Assembly (NCBI GenBank): GCA_016712415.1
Contig: JADJRC010000004.1
Location: 1 to 64,000 of the forward strand
Length of the DNA stretch: 64,000 nt
Direction of reading: 5' to 3'
Source of the DNA: Lewinellaceae bacterium
GTDB taxonomy: Bacteria > Bacteroidota > Bacteroidia > Chitinophagales > Saprospiraceae
Shown here one piece after another: positions 29,201-38,691 of this stretch. The notes beneath the pieces are model-generated. The model searched no databases and had not been told where the DNA came from. It worked only from the letters and a program-made list of their open reading frames with translations. The position numbers and the translations under genes were made by a program. Each line of letters opens with the position of its first letter. The first letter of the stretch is position 1.

Positions 29201-29286
29201 GTAAAACATTCGGGTTTAGGAAGTGTTTACCCCCCCCCCGCAAAAGGAGGCGATAAAAATCTGAAAAAGAGCATGTAGTTTTTCAT
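26233..29286 (-). pseudogene. Tyrosinase/beta-helix T9SS protein (gene B3), four frame breaks
   Basis: The total length from ATG 29286 to TAA 26233 is a multiple of three (1017 residues if the breaks cancel). The signal peptide contains LLGLLFFILIAVPQGATAQ. A type-3 copper (tyrosinase-like) domain follows: copper A around FHDDCFFEGIHSTNNFLPWHR and copper B in KYHDHGHTVVGG and FWPWHAWIDDLWYIW. Then come a right-handed beta-helix, a helical part (CPGCEEQRIAELETIKDAL) and a T9SS tail (GVEKLTVIH). Breaks lie at the poly-G tract, at about 28914 (GGG where B2 has GGGG), at about 27437 (TTTT where B2 has TTTTT) and near 26620. The product would be a secreted, surface-attached copper oxidase. Confidence 0.75.
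29230..29239 (-). repeat. Poly-G tract (10 G on the minus strand) in B3
   Basis: From ATG 29286 the reading enters GCG GGG GGG GGG and then TAA, so ten G is an off state. Six, nine or twelve G would continue into KHFLNPN and the signal peptide. Confidence 0.8.
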
Positions 29287-29700
29287 TGAATCGAGTTTTT
29301 AGTGATGAATAACAAAAGTATGCGAAAAAGTCACAGCGCTTGCAAACGGCACATCCTGCTTTCCGCGCAAGGCGGCAAAGCGAACAACAGACTCAGGCAG
29401 AGCGGGCCCCTGCCGAAAAGAAAAATTGAAAGGATGGTGCTGAAAAGTTGCAGTAAGGGGATTATATCGAAGTTCCCGGATACAGGAATGGCGCGGTGTG
29501 TTCTGTGCGTTAAATGATGGCTAACTGTAATGAGTATACGGTGAAAAAATCTCGAAATACGTGTTGTACGGTAAATACGGAAGGTTTCTGTGCGGAAAAA
29601 ATCGGATGAAGCGCTGTGATAAAGAAGTCGGATAGTAACAAACGATCCGCTTCACGAAATCAAAGAAAGGCAACAGGCGGCAAACCGGCAACTTTGTGTA
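29269..29700 (-). repeat. Intergenic repeat module R3
   Basis: Matches R1 and R2 from the MKNYMLF start through the promoter and about 350 further bases. It then diverges near 29650-29700 and runs into the end of the gene at 29738, which occupies the place of the T9SS-tail remnant found in R1 and R2. Confidence 0.85.
29323..29346 (-). promoter_or_regulatory. Bacteroidota-type promoter of module R3
   Basis: TACTTTTG (29330-29323 on the minus strand) lies 36 bases before ATG 29286. The upstream TTTG at 29346-29343 is closer than in the other copies by coordinate count, but the local sequence matches R1 and R2. Confidence 0.7.
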
Positions 29701-29737
29701 TGAATTTAACAGGCTCTTGTCTATACCGAAGCGGCTT

Positions 29738-31626
29738 TCACTCCTTCACAAACGGCACTACCTCCCACACTTCACCCGCCCGCACCACGGCAAAATAAAC
29801 GCCGGCCGGCAAATCGTCCGGTGTCACGGGTAGTACGGCTTCGCCTTCCAGTTCCAGGCTCCAGGACAAGCCCGCCGGCGTGCCTGCGGCGTTGAATACC
29901 GTTACCAGCACGGAGGTGGCTTTTTCACTGTACAGGTACAATTCGCCTTCCTCACGGATCACATTCGGGCGAAAGGCCGCATAGAAGTTGCCGTCGCCGA
30001 TCTTTACTGCTTTCGTATCTGAATAGGTGTCTGTACCGTCAAAATCCGTTTGCCGAAGGCGGAAATAGTGCGTGCCTGCCGGAAGTCCGGGTACCCGGAA
30101 TTCATAACGCGCCGGCTGGTCCGGCCCGCCTTTGCCGGGTACGAATCCACCGGATTGCCAGGTGTTGCGGCCCGTGTCGTGCTGCACGTCGAAACCGGCA
30201 TTATCGATTTCGCTTGCGGTTTCCCACTGCAACACGGCATCGCTGCCCTCGGCGCGGACCTCGAAGCGCGTCAGTTCGACGGGCAGGCCCACGGGCGCCA
30301 GCGCGACGTTGAGGGTGGTCAGCACGCCGTGGTTGAGCGTGGCCATCGTGTTGTGCGTCACATAGCCTGCCTTGGTGATCTGCACGGTAAAGGTGCCCGC
30401 CGCCAGTTGGCCCATTTTATACAGCCCGGAGGCGTTGCTGAGTTCGGTGAGGTTGGTTGCGAGTATCTTGACCTGCGCGCCGTTGATGGGGAATCCGGTG
30501 GAGATATCGGTGATCTGTCCCTCCAGATAGCAGCCGCGCACGTAGTTGGGGGCCAGCACCCAGAGTTCGCCGTTGTTGGTGCCCTGTGCGCTGATGACGG
30601 AAGCGACGATATTGCCCGAGGGCAGGTAGGGGTACACGCCCCAGCAACCCTGGAAGCCGCTTCCCGCGCCGTTGGGGTAGGTGTCGTAGTTGCCCGTCTG
30701 CACCATATTGCCCGGCCGCAATACATCCACGATCGTAAAACCGTCGCGGTACCAGGAAGTGATGGCGTAGTCGTTGATAATGAAGGTGTTGTGTACGATG
30801 GAGTTACTGCCGGGGTTGCTCTGTATCTTGTCGAGCAGGGTGATGTTGTTCGGATTGCTGATGTCGTATGCGGCGAGAAAAGAGTTGCTCACCTCGTCGG
30901 TGGTGAACAGGGTATTGCCCGAGCGCCAGGTATTGTGGGTGAACAACCCGGGCGTTTGCTGGGTAGTCACCAACACAGGGTTGCTTTTATTGGTCATGTT
31001 GACGATGGAGAAAAACCGCCGTAAATATGCCCCGAGTACATGATGTCGTTGTCGACAAAGCCGTCGTGTACGTAGTTGTGGTTGCTCCCGAAGTTGGAAT
31101 TGAAATAGCCCACGTAACTGGGGTTGTAAGGGTCGGCGTTAAGGTTGAACACCAGCGCGCGGCCGGAAAACAGGTTGGTGCCGTAAAGATACAGGTAGCC
31201 TTTCGTGACGTCGACATGCAGTGCATGCGCCCGGATGAGTTGGCCGTTGATGGCGCCGTTGCCGAAATAGGCGTGGAAGGTGAGGTTGTTGCCCGGCAGT
31301 CCGTTCAGGTCGACCACCTGCAGGCCGCCGCCGCCTTCCGACACGACGTACGCGTAGTGCGAGTAGGTTTTGATCTCGCGCCAGTCGCTGGTTGGGCCGG
31401 GTATTTGTACGATCTCGGTCGGGCTGGAGGGATTGGTCACATCCACGATACTGAGGCCGTTTGCAGCGCCTACCAGCGCATATTCATTGCCGCCGGCGGC
31501 ATATCCCCAAATATTGGACAGGTGCTGGCCGGTATAGGTGAGTTTGGCGCTGAAGTCGACATTCAGGTTTTGGGCAAACAACTGGGTAGTCAGGGCAGAC
31601 AGCAGAAAAAGTACCAGGTGACGCAT
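29738..31626 (-). CDS. Choice-of-anchor B family (LVIVD-repeat) T9SS protein, one frameshift
   Basis: Two minus-strand frames join into 629 residues. The signal peptide MRHLVLFLLSALTTQLFAQ starts at 31626. LVIVD-type propeller repeats follow (GLSIVDVTNPSSPTEIVQIPG, GLQVVDLNGLPG, HNYVHDGFVDNDIMYSGHIYGG), then a carboxypeptidase-regulatory-like domain (LEGQITDISTGFPINGAQV) and the Bacteroidota VELTRFEVRAEGSDAVLQWETASEIDNAGFDV block before a T9SS tail. One T is missing from the run near 31012-31016; adding it reads GGFFSIVNMTN and gives a length divisible by three. It lies upstream of R3 on the same strand. It is a predicted cell-surface protein of unknown ligand. Confidence 0.82.
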
Positions 31627-31975
31627 CGTGAAAAATTTTATCGCAAAATACACACGCCTTGCCGACCCCGGTATTTAAAATCTTTGCCAAAGACAGCAGA
31701 TGTGCGAATGAATATATTTTATTTGTCCTCATTCCAGGGAGAACGGCATGCTGTGTTTGCGTATATTTGAAGGCAAGGGCCGTCGGTTTGGCAGGCCAGA
31801 CCACAAGGTGCGGGGCTGCGGGGTTCAGGCTGTTTTGAGAGATACCAACCAGGGTTGTAGCAAATTGTACCATCTTCGCAGGCTGTTATTCAAACGGCAT
31901 AGCGGAGCAAGACAGGGGTGTTTTGTCCGCAGTTTTTACGCCGAAATGATTGTAATTTTACCATAAAGCACACAC
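31627..31975. other. Intergenic region between the T9SS cluster and hisA
   Basis: About 350 bases between divergent genes. I see no gene, RNA or strong repeat. It should hold promoters for both sides, but I cannot point to a clear TAnnTTTG element. Confidence 0.6.
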
Positions 31976-32698
31976 ATGGAAATCATTCCTTCTTTCGACC
32001 TGCTCGACGGCAAACTTGTCCGGCTTCGCCAGGATGCCTCCGAACAAAAGACCGAATATTCAGCCAGTCCGCTCGAACTGGCATACGAACTTGAACAGGC
32101 CGGTATCCGCCGCCTGCACATGGTCGATCTCGATGGCGCGCGTACGGGCCGGCCCGCCAACCTGCATATTTTGGCAGAAGTAGCCGCGCGCACCCACCTG
32201 CAAATCGATTATGGCGGCGGGCTGCGCTCCATACCCTCGCTCAAGCAGGTATGGGATGCCGGGGCCATGCTGTTCTCCGTCGGCAGTGTTGCCGTTGTGG
32301 CACAGGATGAGTTCAGCGCCTGGGTGGAAAAGTTCGGCCCGGACCGTTTTCTTGTCGGCGCCGACGTGCGCGACCGCCAAATGGCCGTGCACGGCTGGAA
32401 GGAGCAGACCACGGTGTCGTTGTTCGGTTTTCTGCGGAAGATGGAAAGCCTGGGTATCAGTCAGATTTCGGTGACGGATATCGAGCGCGACGGTGAATTG
32501 TCGGGCCCCGCCTCGACACTTTACCGCGATATTCTGGCCGAATTCCCGGGCCTGCAACTGGTTGCCAGCGGCGGCATCAGCAGTATTGCCGACCTGGAGG
32601 AATTGACGGCCATCGGTTGCGCCGGGGCGATTGTCGGCAAAGCCTTTTTTGAGGGCAAAATACCCCTGCAGTATTTCCGGGTTTTTTCAAAAGTATAA
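31976..32698 (+). CDS. hisA: Phosphoribosylformimino-5-aminoimidazole carboxamide ribotide isomerase (HisA)
   Basis: Encodes 240 residues, normal for HisA, a TIM barrel that opens the ribose ring of ProFAR to PRFAR in histidine synthesis. The first catalytic aspartate is in PSFDLLDGKLVRL, where most relatives have AID. The second region reads GADVRDRQMAVHGW. The phosphate-binding loops YGGGLRS and ASGGISS are present, with GAIVGKAFFEG near the end. No other his gene is in the window, so it is separated from its pathway or lies in a scattered his set. HisF is the close paralogue, but the N-terminal pattern fits HisA better. Confidence 0.9.
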   Translation: MEIIPSFDLLDGKLVRLRQDASEQKTEYSASPLELAYELEQAGIRRLHMVDLDGARTGRPANLHILAEVAARTHLQIDYGGGLRSIPSLKQVWDAGAMLFSVGSVAVVAQDEFSAWVEKFGPDRFLVGADVRDRQMAVHGWKEQTTVSLFGFLRKMESLGISQISVTDIERDGELSGPASTLYRDILAEFPGLQLVASGGISSIADLEELTAIGCAGAIVGKAFFEGKIPLQYFRVFSKV

Positions 32699-33025
32699 TT
32701 CGGCCTGCTTTTTGAATGAACCGGGGTGTGTCATCGGCGGCCGACGTGCGGACATGCGCCGACTTGGTGTGTCCCTGCCGATGTTGCCGGCTGCAAAAAA
32801 AACATACCAATAAATCGTCACATAAAATAATAATTCTGAAGCGTCGTTAAATTCGTCTTTGAATCAGATGATGATTCCGAAAATTAACCATAAAGTCCTT
32901 AAATATTCTTTCATGTCCCGTCTTGCGGGTTGAAGCATCAACGAACAACAACCAGGATTGCGTATCGAATAACTCTACCCAACAAGTATTCACAACATTT
33001 TCATCAACTTATCATCCGCATTCCT
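32699..33025. other. Intergenic region between hisA and the outer-membrane gene
   Basis: About 330 AT-rich bases with no recognised gene. It probably holds the promoter of the next gene. Only weak local hairpins such as CCCGTCTTGCGGG are seen. Confidence 0.6.
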
Positions 33026-33691
33026 ATGAACTTTAAGACGTTGTTCGTCGCCGCTCTGCTGACGGCCACCACGGCCACTATTTCCGCTCAGGCCCGCTAC
33101 CAGATGGGTTTTACCTTTGGCAGCAATTATTCCTCGCTCCGTTCCGACCTTTTCACCACCTCTTCCGGCCGCCTCGGTTTTGCCGCCGGTTGTTCCTTTG
33201 TGATCGGTCTGGGCGACCAGTTTGAACTGAACCCCGAGATCGTATTTACGCAAAAGGGCGCCAGCGCCCAGGCTGCGTACTTCCTGCCGGAAGAAAAAGC
33301 AGATATCCGCACCTACCAGTATTTCTACAACACCTTTGAAGCGGGTGTCTTTGCCGGTTACAAGCCGGTCGCCGATGTACCGTTTCAACTCCAGGCCGGC
33401 GGTTTTTTCGGTACACACTTCAACAACCTCGACCGGAATAATACCGAACTGTATGTCGGCGACTATGAAGACATCAACAACGCCACCCGCGCGGCCGACC
33501 TCAACGAAGCCTTTACGGGCGTCGACTTTGGTCCTGCCGTAGGCATCAGTGCCGGCGACGGCCGTTTCCGCGCCAACTTCCGCTACTATATGGGCGCCCG
33601 CAACCTGTACGGCAATGTGTACGGGGTAAACGACGGCCGTTACATCCGCACCAATTCGCTGCGCCTTACGCTGACGTACTTCCTGCAGTAG
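33026..33691 (+). CDS. PorT-family outer-membrane beta-barrel protein
   Basis: Encodes 221 residues from ATG 33026; the frame is open from 32930, but MNFKTLFVAALLTATTATISAQ is a clear signal peptide. The mature part shows alternating strands typical of small Bacteroidota outer-membrane barrels of the PorT/OMP_b-brl_2 type, with GFTFGSNYSSL near the start, FELNPEIVFTQKGAS, FEAGVFAGYKPV, and a final strand ending LRLTLTYFLQ in an aromatic-plus-Q C-terminus. Such proteins are widespread and mostly of unknown role; only PorT itself is linked to T9SS. No operon partner is evident. Confidence 0.8.
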   Translation: MNFKTLFVAALLTATTATISAQARYQMGFTFGSNYSSLRSDLFTTSSGRLGFAAGCSFVIGLGDQFELNPEIVFTQKGASAQAAYFLPEEKADIRTYQYFYNTFEAGVFAGYKPVADVPFQLQAGGFFGTHFNNLDRNNTELYVGDYEDINNATRAADLNEAFTGVDFGPAVGISAGDGRFRANFRYYMGARNLYGNVYGVNDGRYIRTNSLRLTLTYFLQ

Positions 33692-33812
33692 GAGATTTTA
33701 AGTTGCCGCACACGTACCCCGTACCACGGCACTTGCACAGCAGCCGAATTCCTGTTTACTTCGCACCCGGCATTGTTCCGGGCAGATAATCCGGGATATT
33801 CGCAAACTACTG

Positions 33813-35738
33813 ATGCATCTACTCTCCCGCTATGCATTCCTGCTCTCCGGTGCGCTGATCGTCGCAACCGCTTTTTTCTTTTATCCCAAATGGGAGCAAC
33901 AACGTACGGAAGCGACCATCAGTTGGGATGTATCGGGCTACTATCTGTACCTGCCTGCAACGCTGATCTACCGGGATATCAGGCAACTGAACTGGTGGTC
34001 GGCTATCGATACGAAGTACGATCCGGGTCCGGGCATGGGACAGGCATTCCGGCATGCTTCCGGTAATTATGTGATGAAGTACCCTATGGGCCAGGCACTT
34101 CAATTCCTGCCCTGGTTTGCCGTAGCGCATCTTGCCGCTGCGCCACTCGGCTATCCAGCCGACGGATTTTCAGCGCCATACCAGGCTGCGATAAGTTGGG
34201 GCAGTCTGTTGGTGGCTTTGCTGGGCTTGTGGTTGATGCGGCGCAACCTCCTGGAGTACTTTCCCGACCGCACCACAGCAATAGTACTGGTCTGTATTGT
34301 ATTCGGAACAAACTACCTGGAATACAGCGCCATTAGCGGCGCCATGACGCACAACTGGCTATTTACCTTATACAGTCTGCTGATTTTCAGCACGATACGA
34401 TTTTATGCCAAGCCTGCCTTTAAATGGGCAGCCCTGATCGGCCTGCTGGTGGGCTGGGCCACGCTCACGCGCCCGACGGAGATCATTTCGGCCATCATTC
34501 CATTGTTCTGGGGACTGGCTTCATGGGCAGGTATTCGGGCACGCCTGTTATTTTTCAAAAATCACTTTTCCAAAATATTGCTCGCCGGTTGCATTGCCGG
34601 CGCCGTGATACTGATGCAGGCCGTCTACTGGAAGTATGCAACCGGCGAATGGATTGTGTACAGTTACCAGGAGCAGGGCTTCAGCTGGCTGCAGCCGCAC
34701 TTCAGCGATGTGTTGTTCAGCACGCGCGCGGGCTGGCTGGTGTATTCGCCCATGATGCTGTTTGCAGTGGTTGGGCTTTTGATGTTGCGCAACCCCACCC
34801 CCGACCCCTCCCCCGATGGGAGGGGAGACACGTTACCCAAAGCCAGGGAAGATGGATTAACCGAGACAGTACACGCTACGTCTCCCCTCCCATCGGGGGA
34901 GGGGTCGGGGGTGGGGTTGCCCGTTGTCCTGCTCTTCTGCCTTACCGCACTCTACATCACTTCGGCCTGGGACATCTGGTGGTATGGCGGCAGCCTCGGG
35001 CAGCGGGCAATGGTGCAGGGCTACCCCATGTGGGCATTTGCGCTGGCGGCGTTTGTGCAGTGGGCGGCAAGTGGCCGGTGGGTGAAAAAAGGGATATTAA
35101 TCGGGTTGGCAGCCGCATTCATTTACCTGAACCTTTGGTGGACTTACCAGGCACACGTCGGGGGGCTGTTTGTGGCCGAGCAAATGACGAAAAGGTACAT
35201 GCTGAAGGTATTGGGACGATTTGATGCAGAACGCGACTGGCTGAAACTCCTCGATACAAAAGAAGCGTATAAAGGTGCTGCGCGGCAAAATGTCCGGCTC
35301 GTTTATGCCAATGATTTTGAACAGGACACCGTTGCGGTTACGACAAACGAGGCAATATCCGGCGCCAAGTCATTGCTCCTGAACAGCGAAACGCAGTTTT
35401 CACCGGCATATACTGCCTATGTTCCGCCGGTCGGCGGGACCTTGCCAAAATGGATTCGCGCATCTGCGGTGTTTCGCTGCAACCCCAAGGAATGGGACTG
35501 GTGGCGCATGACGCAATTTACCGTCAGGTTTTGGCGGGGCGACAGCATCGTCAAACAGCGAGCCATTCGCCTGCAACGCCATGTGGACGGCGAAGAGACC
35601 AAAACGATCTTTTTCGACACCAAACTGCCCCCGGAACCTTTCGACAAGATGGAAGTACTGTTCTGGAACGCCGACGGCGATAAAACAATCAGACTGGATG
35701 ACCTTCGTATTGAAGTGTTTGATGATAATGATGAATGA
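33813..35738 (+). CDS. Large polytopic membrane protein, glycosyltransferase-like, with C-terminal beta domain
   Basis: Encodes 641 residues. About ten hydrophobic segments occupy residues 5-450, and the first periplasmic loop has ISWDVSGYYLYLPATLIY, a pattern seen in Bacteroidota membrane proteins loosely related to family 39-type glycosyltransferases. The last 170 residues (from VRLVYANDFEQDTV) form a soluble beta-rich domain. The catalytic family is not certain and the substrate is unknown. A perfect 40-base inverted repeat is inserted in frame at 34790-34919, adding NPTPDPSPDGRG ... PLPSGEGSGVG between two membrane segments. The last residues (DDNDE) and the stop come from the ATGATGA-type repeat that continues into the next gene. 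Confidence 0.7.
   Translation: MHLLSRYAFLLSGALIVATAFFFYPKWEQQRTEATISWDVSGYYLYLPATLIYRDIRQLNWWSAIDTKYDPGPGMGQAFRHASGNYVMKYPMGQALQFLPWFAVAHLAAAPLGYPADGFSAPYQAAISWGSLLVALLGLWLMRRNLLEYFPDRTTAIVLVCIVFGTNYLEYSAISGAMTHNWLFTLYSLLIFSTIRFYAKPAFKWAALIGLLVGWATLTRPTEIISAIIPLFWGLASWAGIRARLLFFKNHFSKILLAGCIAGAVILMQAVYWKYATGEWIVYSYQEQGFSWLQPHFSDVLFSTRAGWLVYSPMMLFAVVGLLMLRNPTPDPSPDGRGDTLPKAREDGLTETVHATSPLPSGEGSGVGLPVVLLFCLTALYITSAWDIWWYGGSLGQRAMVQGYPMWAFALAAFVQWAASGRWVKKGILIGLAAAFIYLNLWWTYQAHVGGLFVAEQMTKRYMLKVLGRFDAERDWLKLLDTKEAYKGAARQNVRLVYANDFEQDTVAVTTNEAISGAKSLLLNSETQFSPAYTAYVPPVGGTLPKWIRASAVFRCNPKEWDWWRMTQFTVRFWRGDSIVKQRAIRLQRHVDGEETKTIFFDTKLPPEPFDKMEVLFWNADGDKTIRLDDLRIEVFDDNDE
34790..34919 (+). repeat. 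Perfect 40-base inverted repeat inserted in frame
   Basis: Arms 34790-34829 and 34880-34919 are perfect complements around a 50-base spacer. They are C/G-rich and encode PTPDPSPDGRG and SPLPSGEGSGVG. Proteins with such PTPDPSP/GEG inserts are known in Bacteroidota genomes. The insert lies in a loop between membrane segments, where extra residues are tolerated. Confidence 0.93.
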
Positions 35739-35789
35739 TGATAATGATGAATGATGAATGATGATAATGATGAATGGTGATAATGATGA

Positions 35790-37073
<1,284 letters not shown>

Positions 37074-37164
37074 ATCACTTACCACTTATCACTTACCACT
37101 TACCACTTATCACTTATCACTTATCACTCACCACTTATCACTCACCACTTATCACTTACCACTT
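37074..37164 (-). repeat. Heptanucleotide array, 13 units of AYCACTY
   Basis: Thirteen consecutive heptads of ATCACTT or ACCACTT, two ending in C. On the minus strand they read AAGTGRT and begin exactly at the TAA stop of the metallophosphoesterase. The array contains stops in several frames. It is not a CRISPR: there are no spacers. Confidence 0.95.
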
Positions 37165-38335
37165 AATTCCGCCCTGCGCTTTCCTGCACCCGAACACCGC
37201 CCTTGGCCGTTCTGGGGGTTTGTATCTGTAGTATCGACGATTTTTCACCCCGGCTGTCCAGGCCGTAAGGCGTACCGTTATCGACCAGCAGTGTTTTTAC
37301 AAAACCGCGGCGCACGTTCTCCTCGTGATACAGATCGATGCAAATAAGGCCGCCGTCGTAAAGCGACACGATGTCTGTCTGCAGGGTGTGCCCGACGACG
37401 ATGTGTTTGGCGCCGGCATATTGCAATACCTTTTCCATCTCTTCCGGCGCAATGAAGTTTTTAGCCGCTGCACGGTACCAGAAGATGCCTATTTTAGAGT
37501 CAAAAACGATCCGGGCTTCTTCATTTTTGAGTTTTTCATACGGCACATCGATATACTCGCGGCTGATACGATTGATGTCGGACAGGGAGAGCCGGGTCGC
37601 TGCTATTTCGGGACTGATGCCGCCGTGGCAAAAAACGTAATCGCCGATTTTTTCCACGGCATTTTTGGAACGCAACCAGCGGCCCAGTTCGCTGTGTTTG
37701 TCGAACCAGAACTTGTACGGCTCGCCGATGAGGTCAGCGTTGGCGAAATATTTTTTGCGCACATAGTCGGTGTAGCCCTGTATGTTCATGATCTCGTGAT
37801 TCCCGAGAATGAAGTGCACCTTTCCGCCTGCGGCTTCCGCTTCGGTTTCCAGTTTATAGATCAGCCAGAGGCATTCGGTAACGTTCAGACCCCGGTCGAA
37901 ATAATCGCCCACCAGCACCAGGTGGCCATTGCCGAAAGTCCAGTTATACTTGTCGTCGATCACTTTGGCGCTTGTCAGAATCATCTGGAAAGCCTTGAAA
38001 TCGCCCTCGATATCCGAGAGAACAAGCATACGGGCGGGCAGGGTATATTCGGTAGGTTCTTCCTTGAACTCCTTGCGCAGTTTGAAAGAAAACTCGGCCT
38101 GCATATCCGGTATGCGGCAGGTGAGTACCGGCTGCATTTTATCGCTGAAAATTTTTGTGCGGGCGACAACGGAAGTGTCGTACCGTTCCACACTTTTTAC
38201 GATGATATTTTTCCCGCGATAAAAAACATGCGGCCCGTCTGCATCAGCGGTGGAACCGTCGACCGGCGGGTCGCCGGCAAACAGAGACAACGGGAGCAGG
38301 AACAGGGCACAACTACAACATTTTTTAAACAGCAT
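37163..38335 (-). CDS. Secreted calcineurin-like metallophosphoesterase
   Basis: Encodes 390 residues from ATG 38335 (MLFKKCCSCALFLLPLSLFAG, a signal peptide). The upstream 21 codons of the open frame are ignored. The metal-binding blocks of the family appear in order: VLSDIEGDF, VGDYFDRG, FILGNHEI, FCHGGIS and VVGHT. Together they resemble the Shewanella-type PPP phosphatases of bacteria. It probably hydrolyses phosphate esters in the periplasm; the substrate is unknown. The stop is at the edge of a 13-unit heptad array. The start lies 356 bases below the end of the PspC gene. Confidence 0.88.
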   Translation of the reverse strand: MLFKKCCSCALFLLPLSLFAGDPPVDGSTADADGPHVFYRGKNIIVKSVERYDTSVVARTKIFSDKMQPVLTCRIPDMQAEFSFKLRKEFKEEPTEYTLPARMLVLSDIEGDFKAFQMILTSAKVIDDKYNWTFGNGHLVLVGDYFDRGLNVTECLWLIYKLETEAEAAGGKVHFILGNHEIMNIQGYTDYVRKKYFANADLIGEPYKFWFDKHSELGRWLRSKNAVEKIGDYVFCHGGISPEIAATRLSLSDINRISREYIDVPYEKLKNEEARIVFDSKIGIFWYRAAAKNFIAPEEMEKVLQYAGAKHIVVGHTLQTDIVSLYDGGLICIDLYHEENVRRGFVKTLLVDNGTPYGLDSRGEKSSILQIQTPRTAKGGVRVQESAGRN

Positions 38336-38691
38336 GACGGCGGAGGTTTGTATTGTTCGTATTGAGTAACGCAAAATAAACCATTTTGTCACCCGCAAAA
38401 ATACGACACAAACCCGCTACCGGTTTTGCTTTTTTTACTTGTTTTGAAATATCATTCTAAATGAGCGCGAAAAGCCATTGTTATTTTGGATGCTGCCCAT
38501 TATTTACCCCGTTTTCGAAATATAATTCTAAAAAAACTGCGCTGCCAGGGCGGCCGGCGCGCTGAATTTAACCTTTCTTTATGACGAACCACTGACTAAA
38601 CAAGCGCCGGCGCAGTCATTTTTATTCTTTTGCCTGGTGTATCGAACACTGCAAAAAATCAAAAGCGACTGCGCCGGCCTTCCTGTTTCAT
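38336..38691 (-). terminator. Intergenic region with hairpin after the PspC gene
   Basis: Holds perfect 12-base arms GCCGGCGCAGTC/GACTGCGCCGGC at 38606-38617 and 38667-38678, with an inner CTTTTG/CAAAAG pair. The hairpin sits just after the stop of the PspC gene, so it may end that transcript. The rest is AT-rich and should contain the promoter of the metallophosphoesterase. Confidence 0.55.

Noticed and set aside
37074..37164. Possible CRISPR array
   Set aside because: Units are seven bases long with no spacers, so it is a simple tandem repeat.
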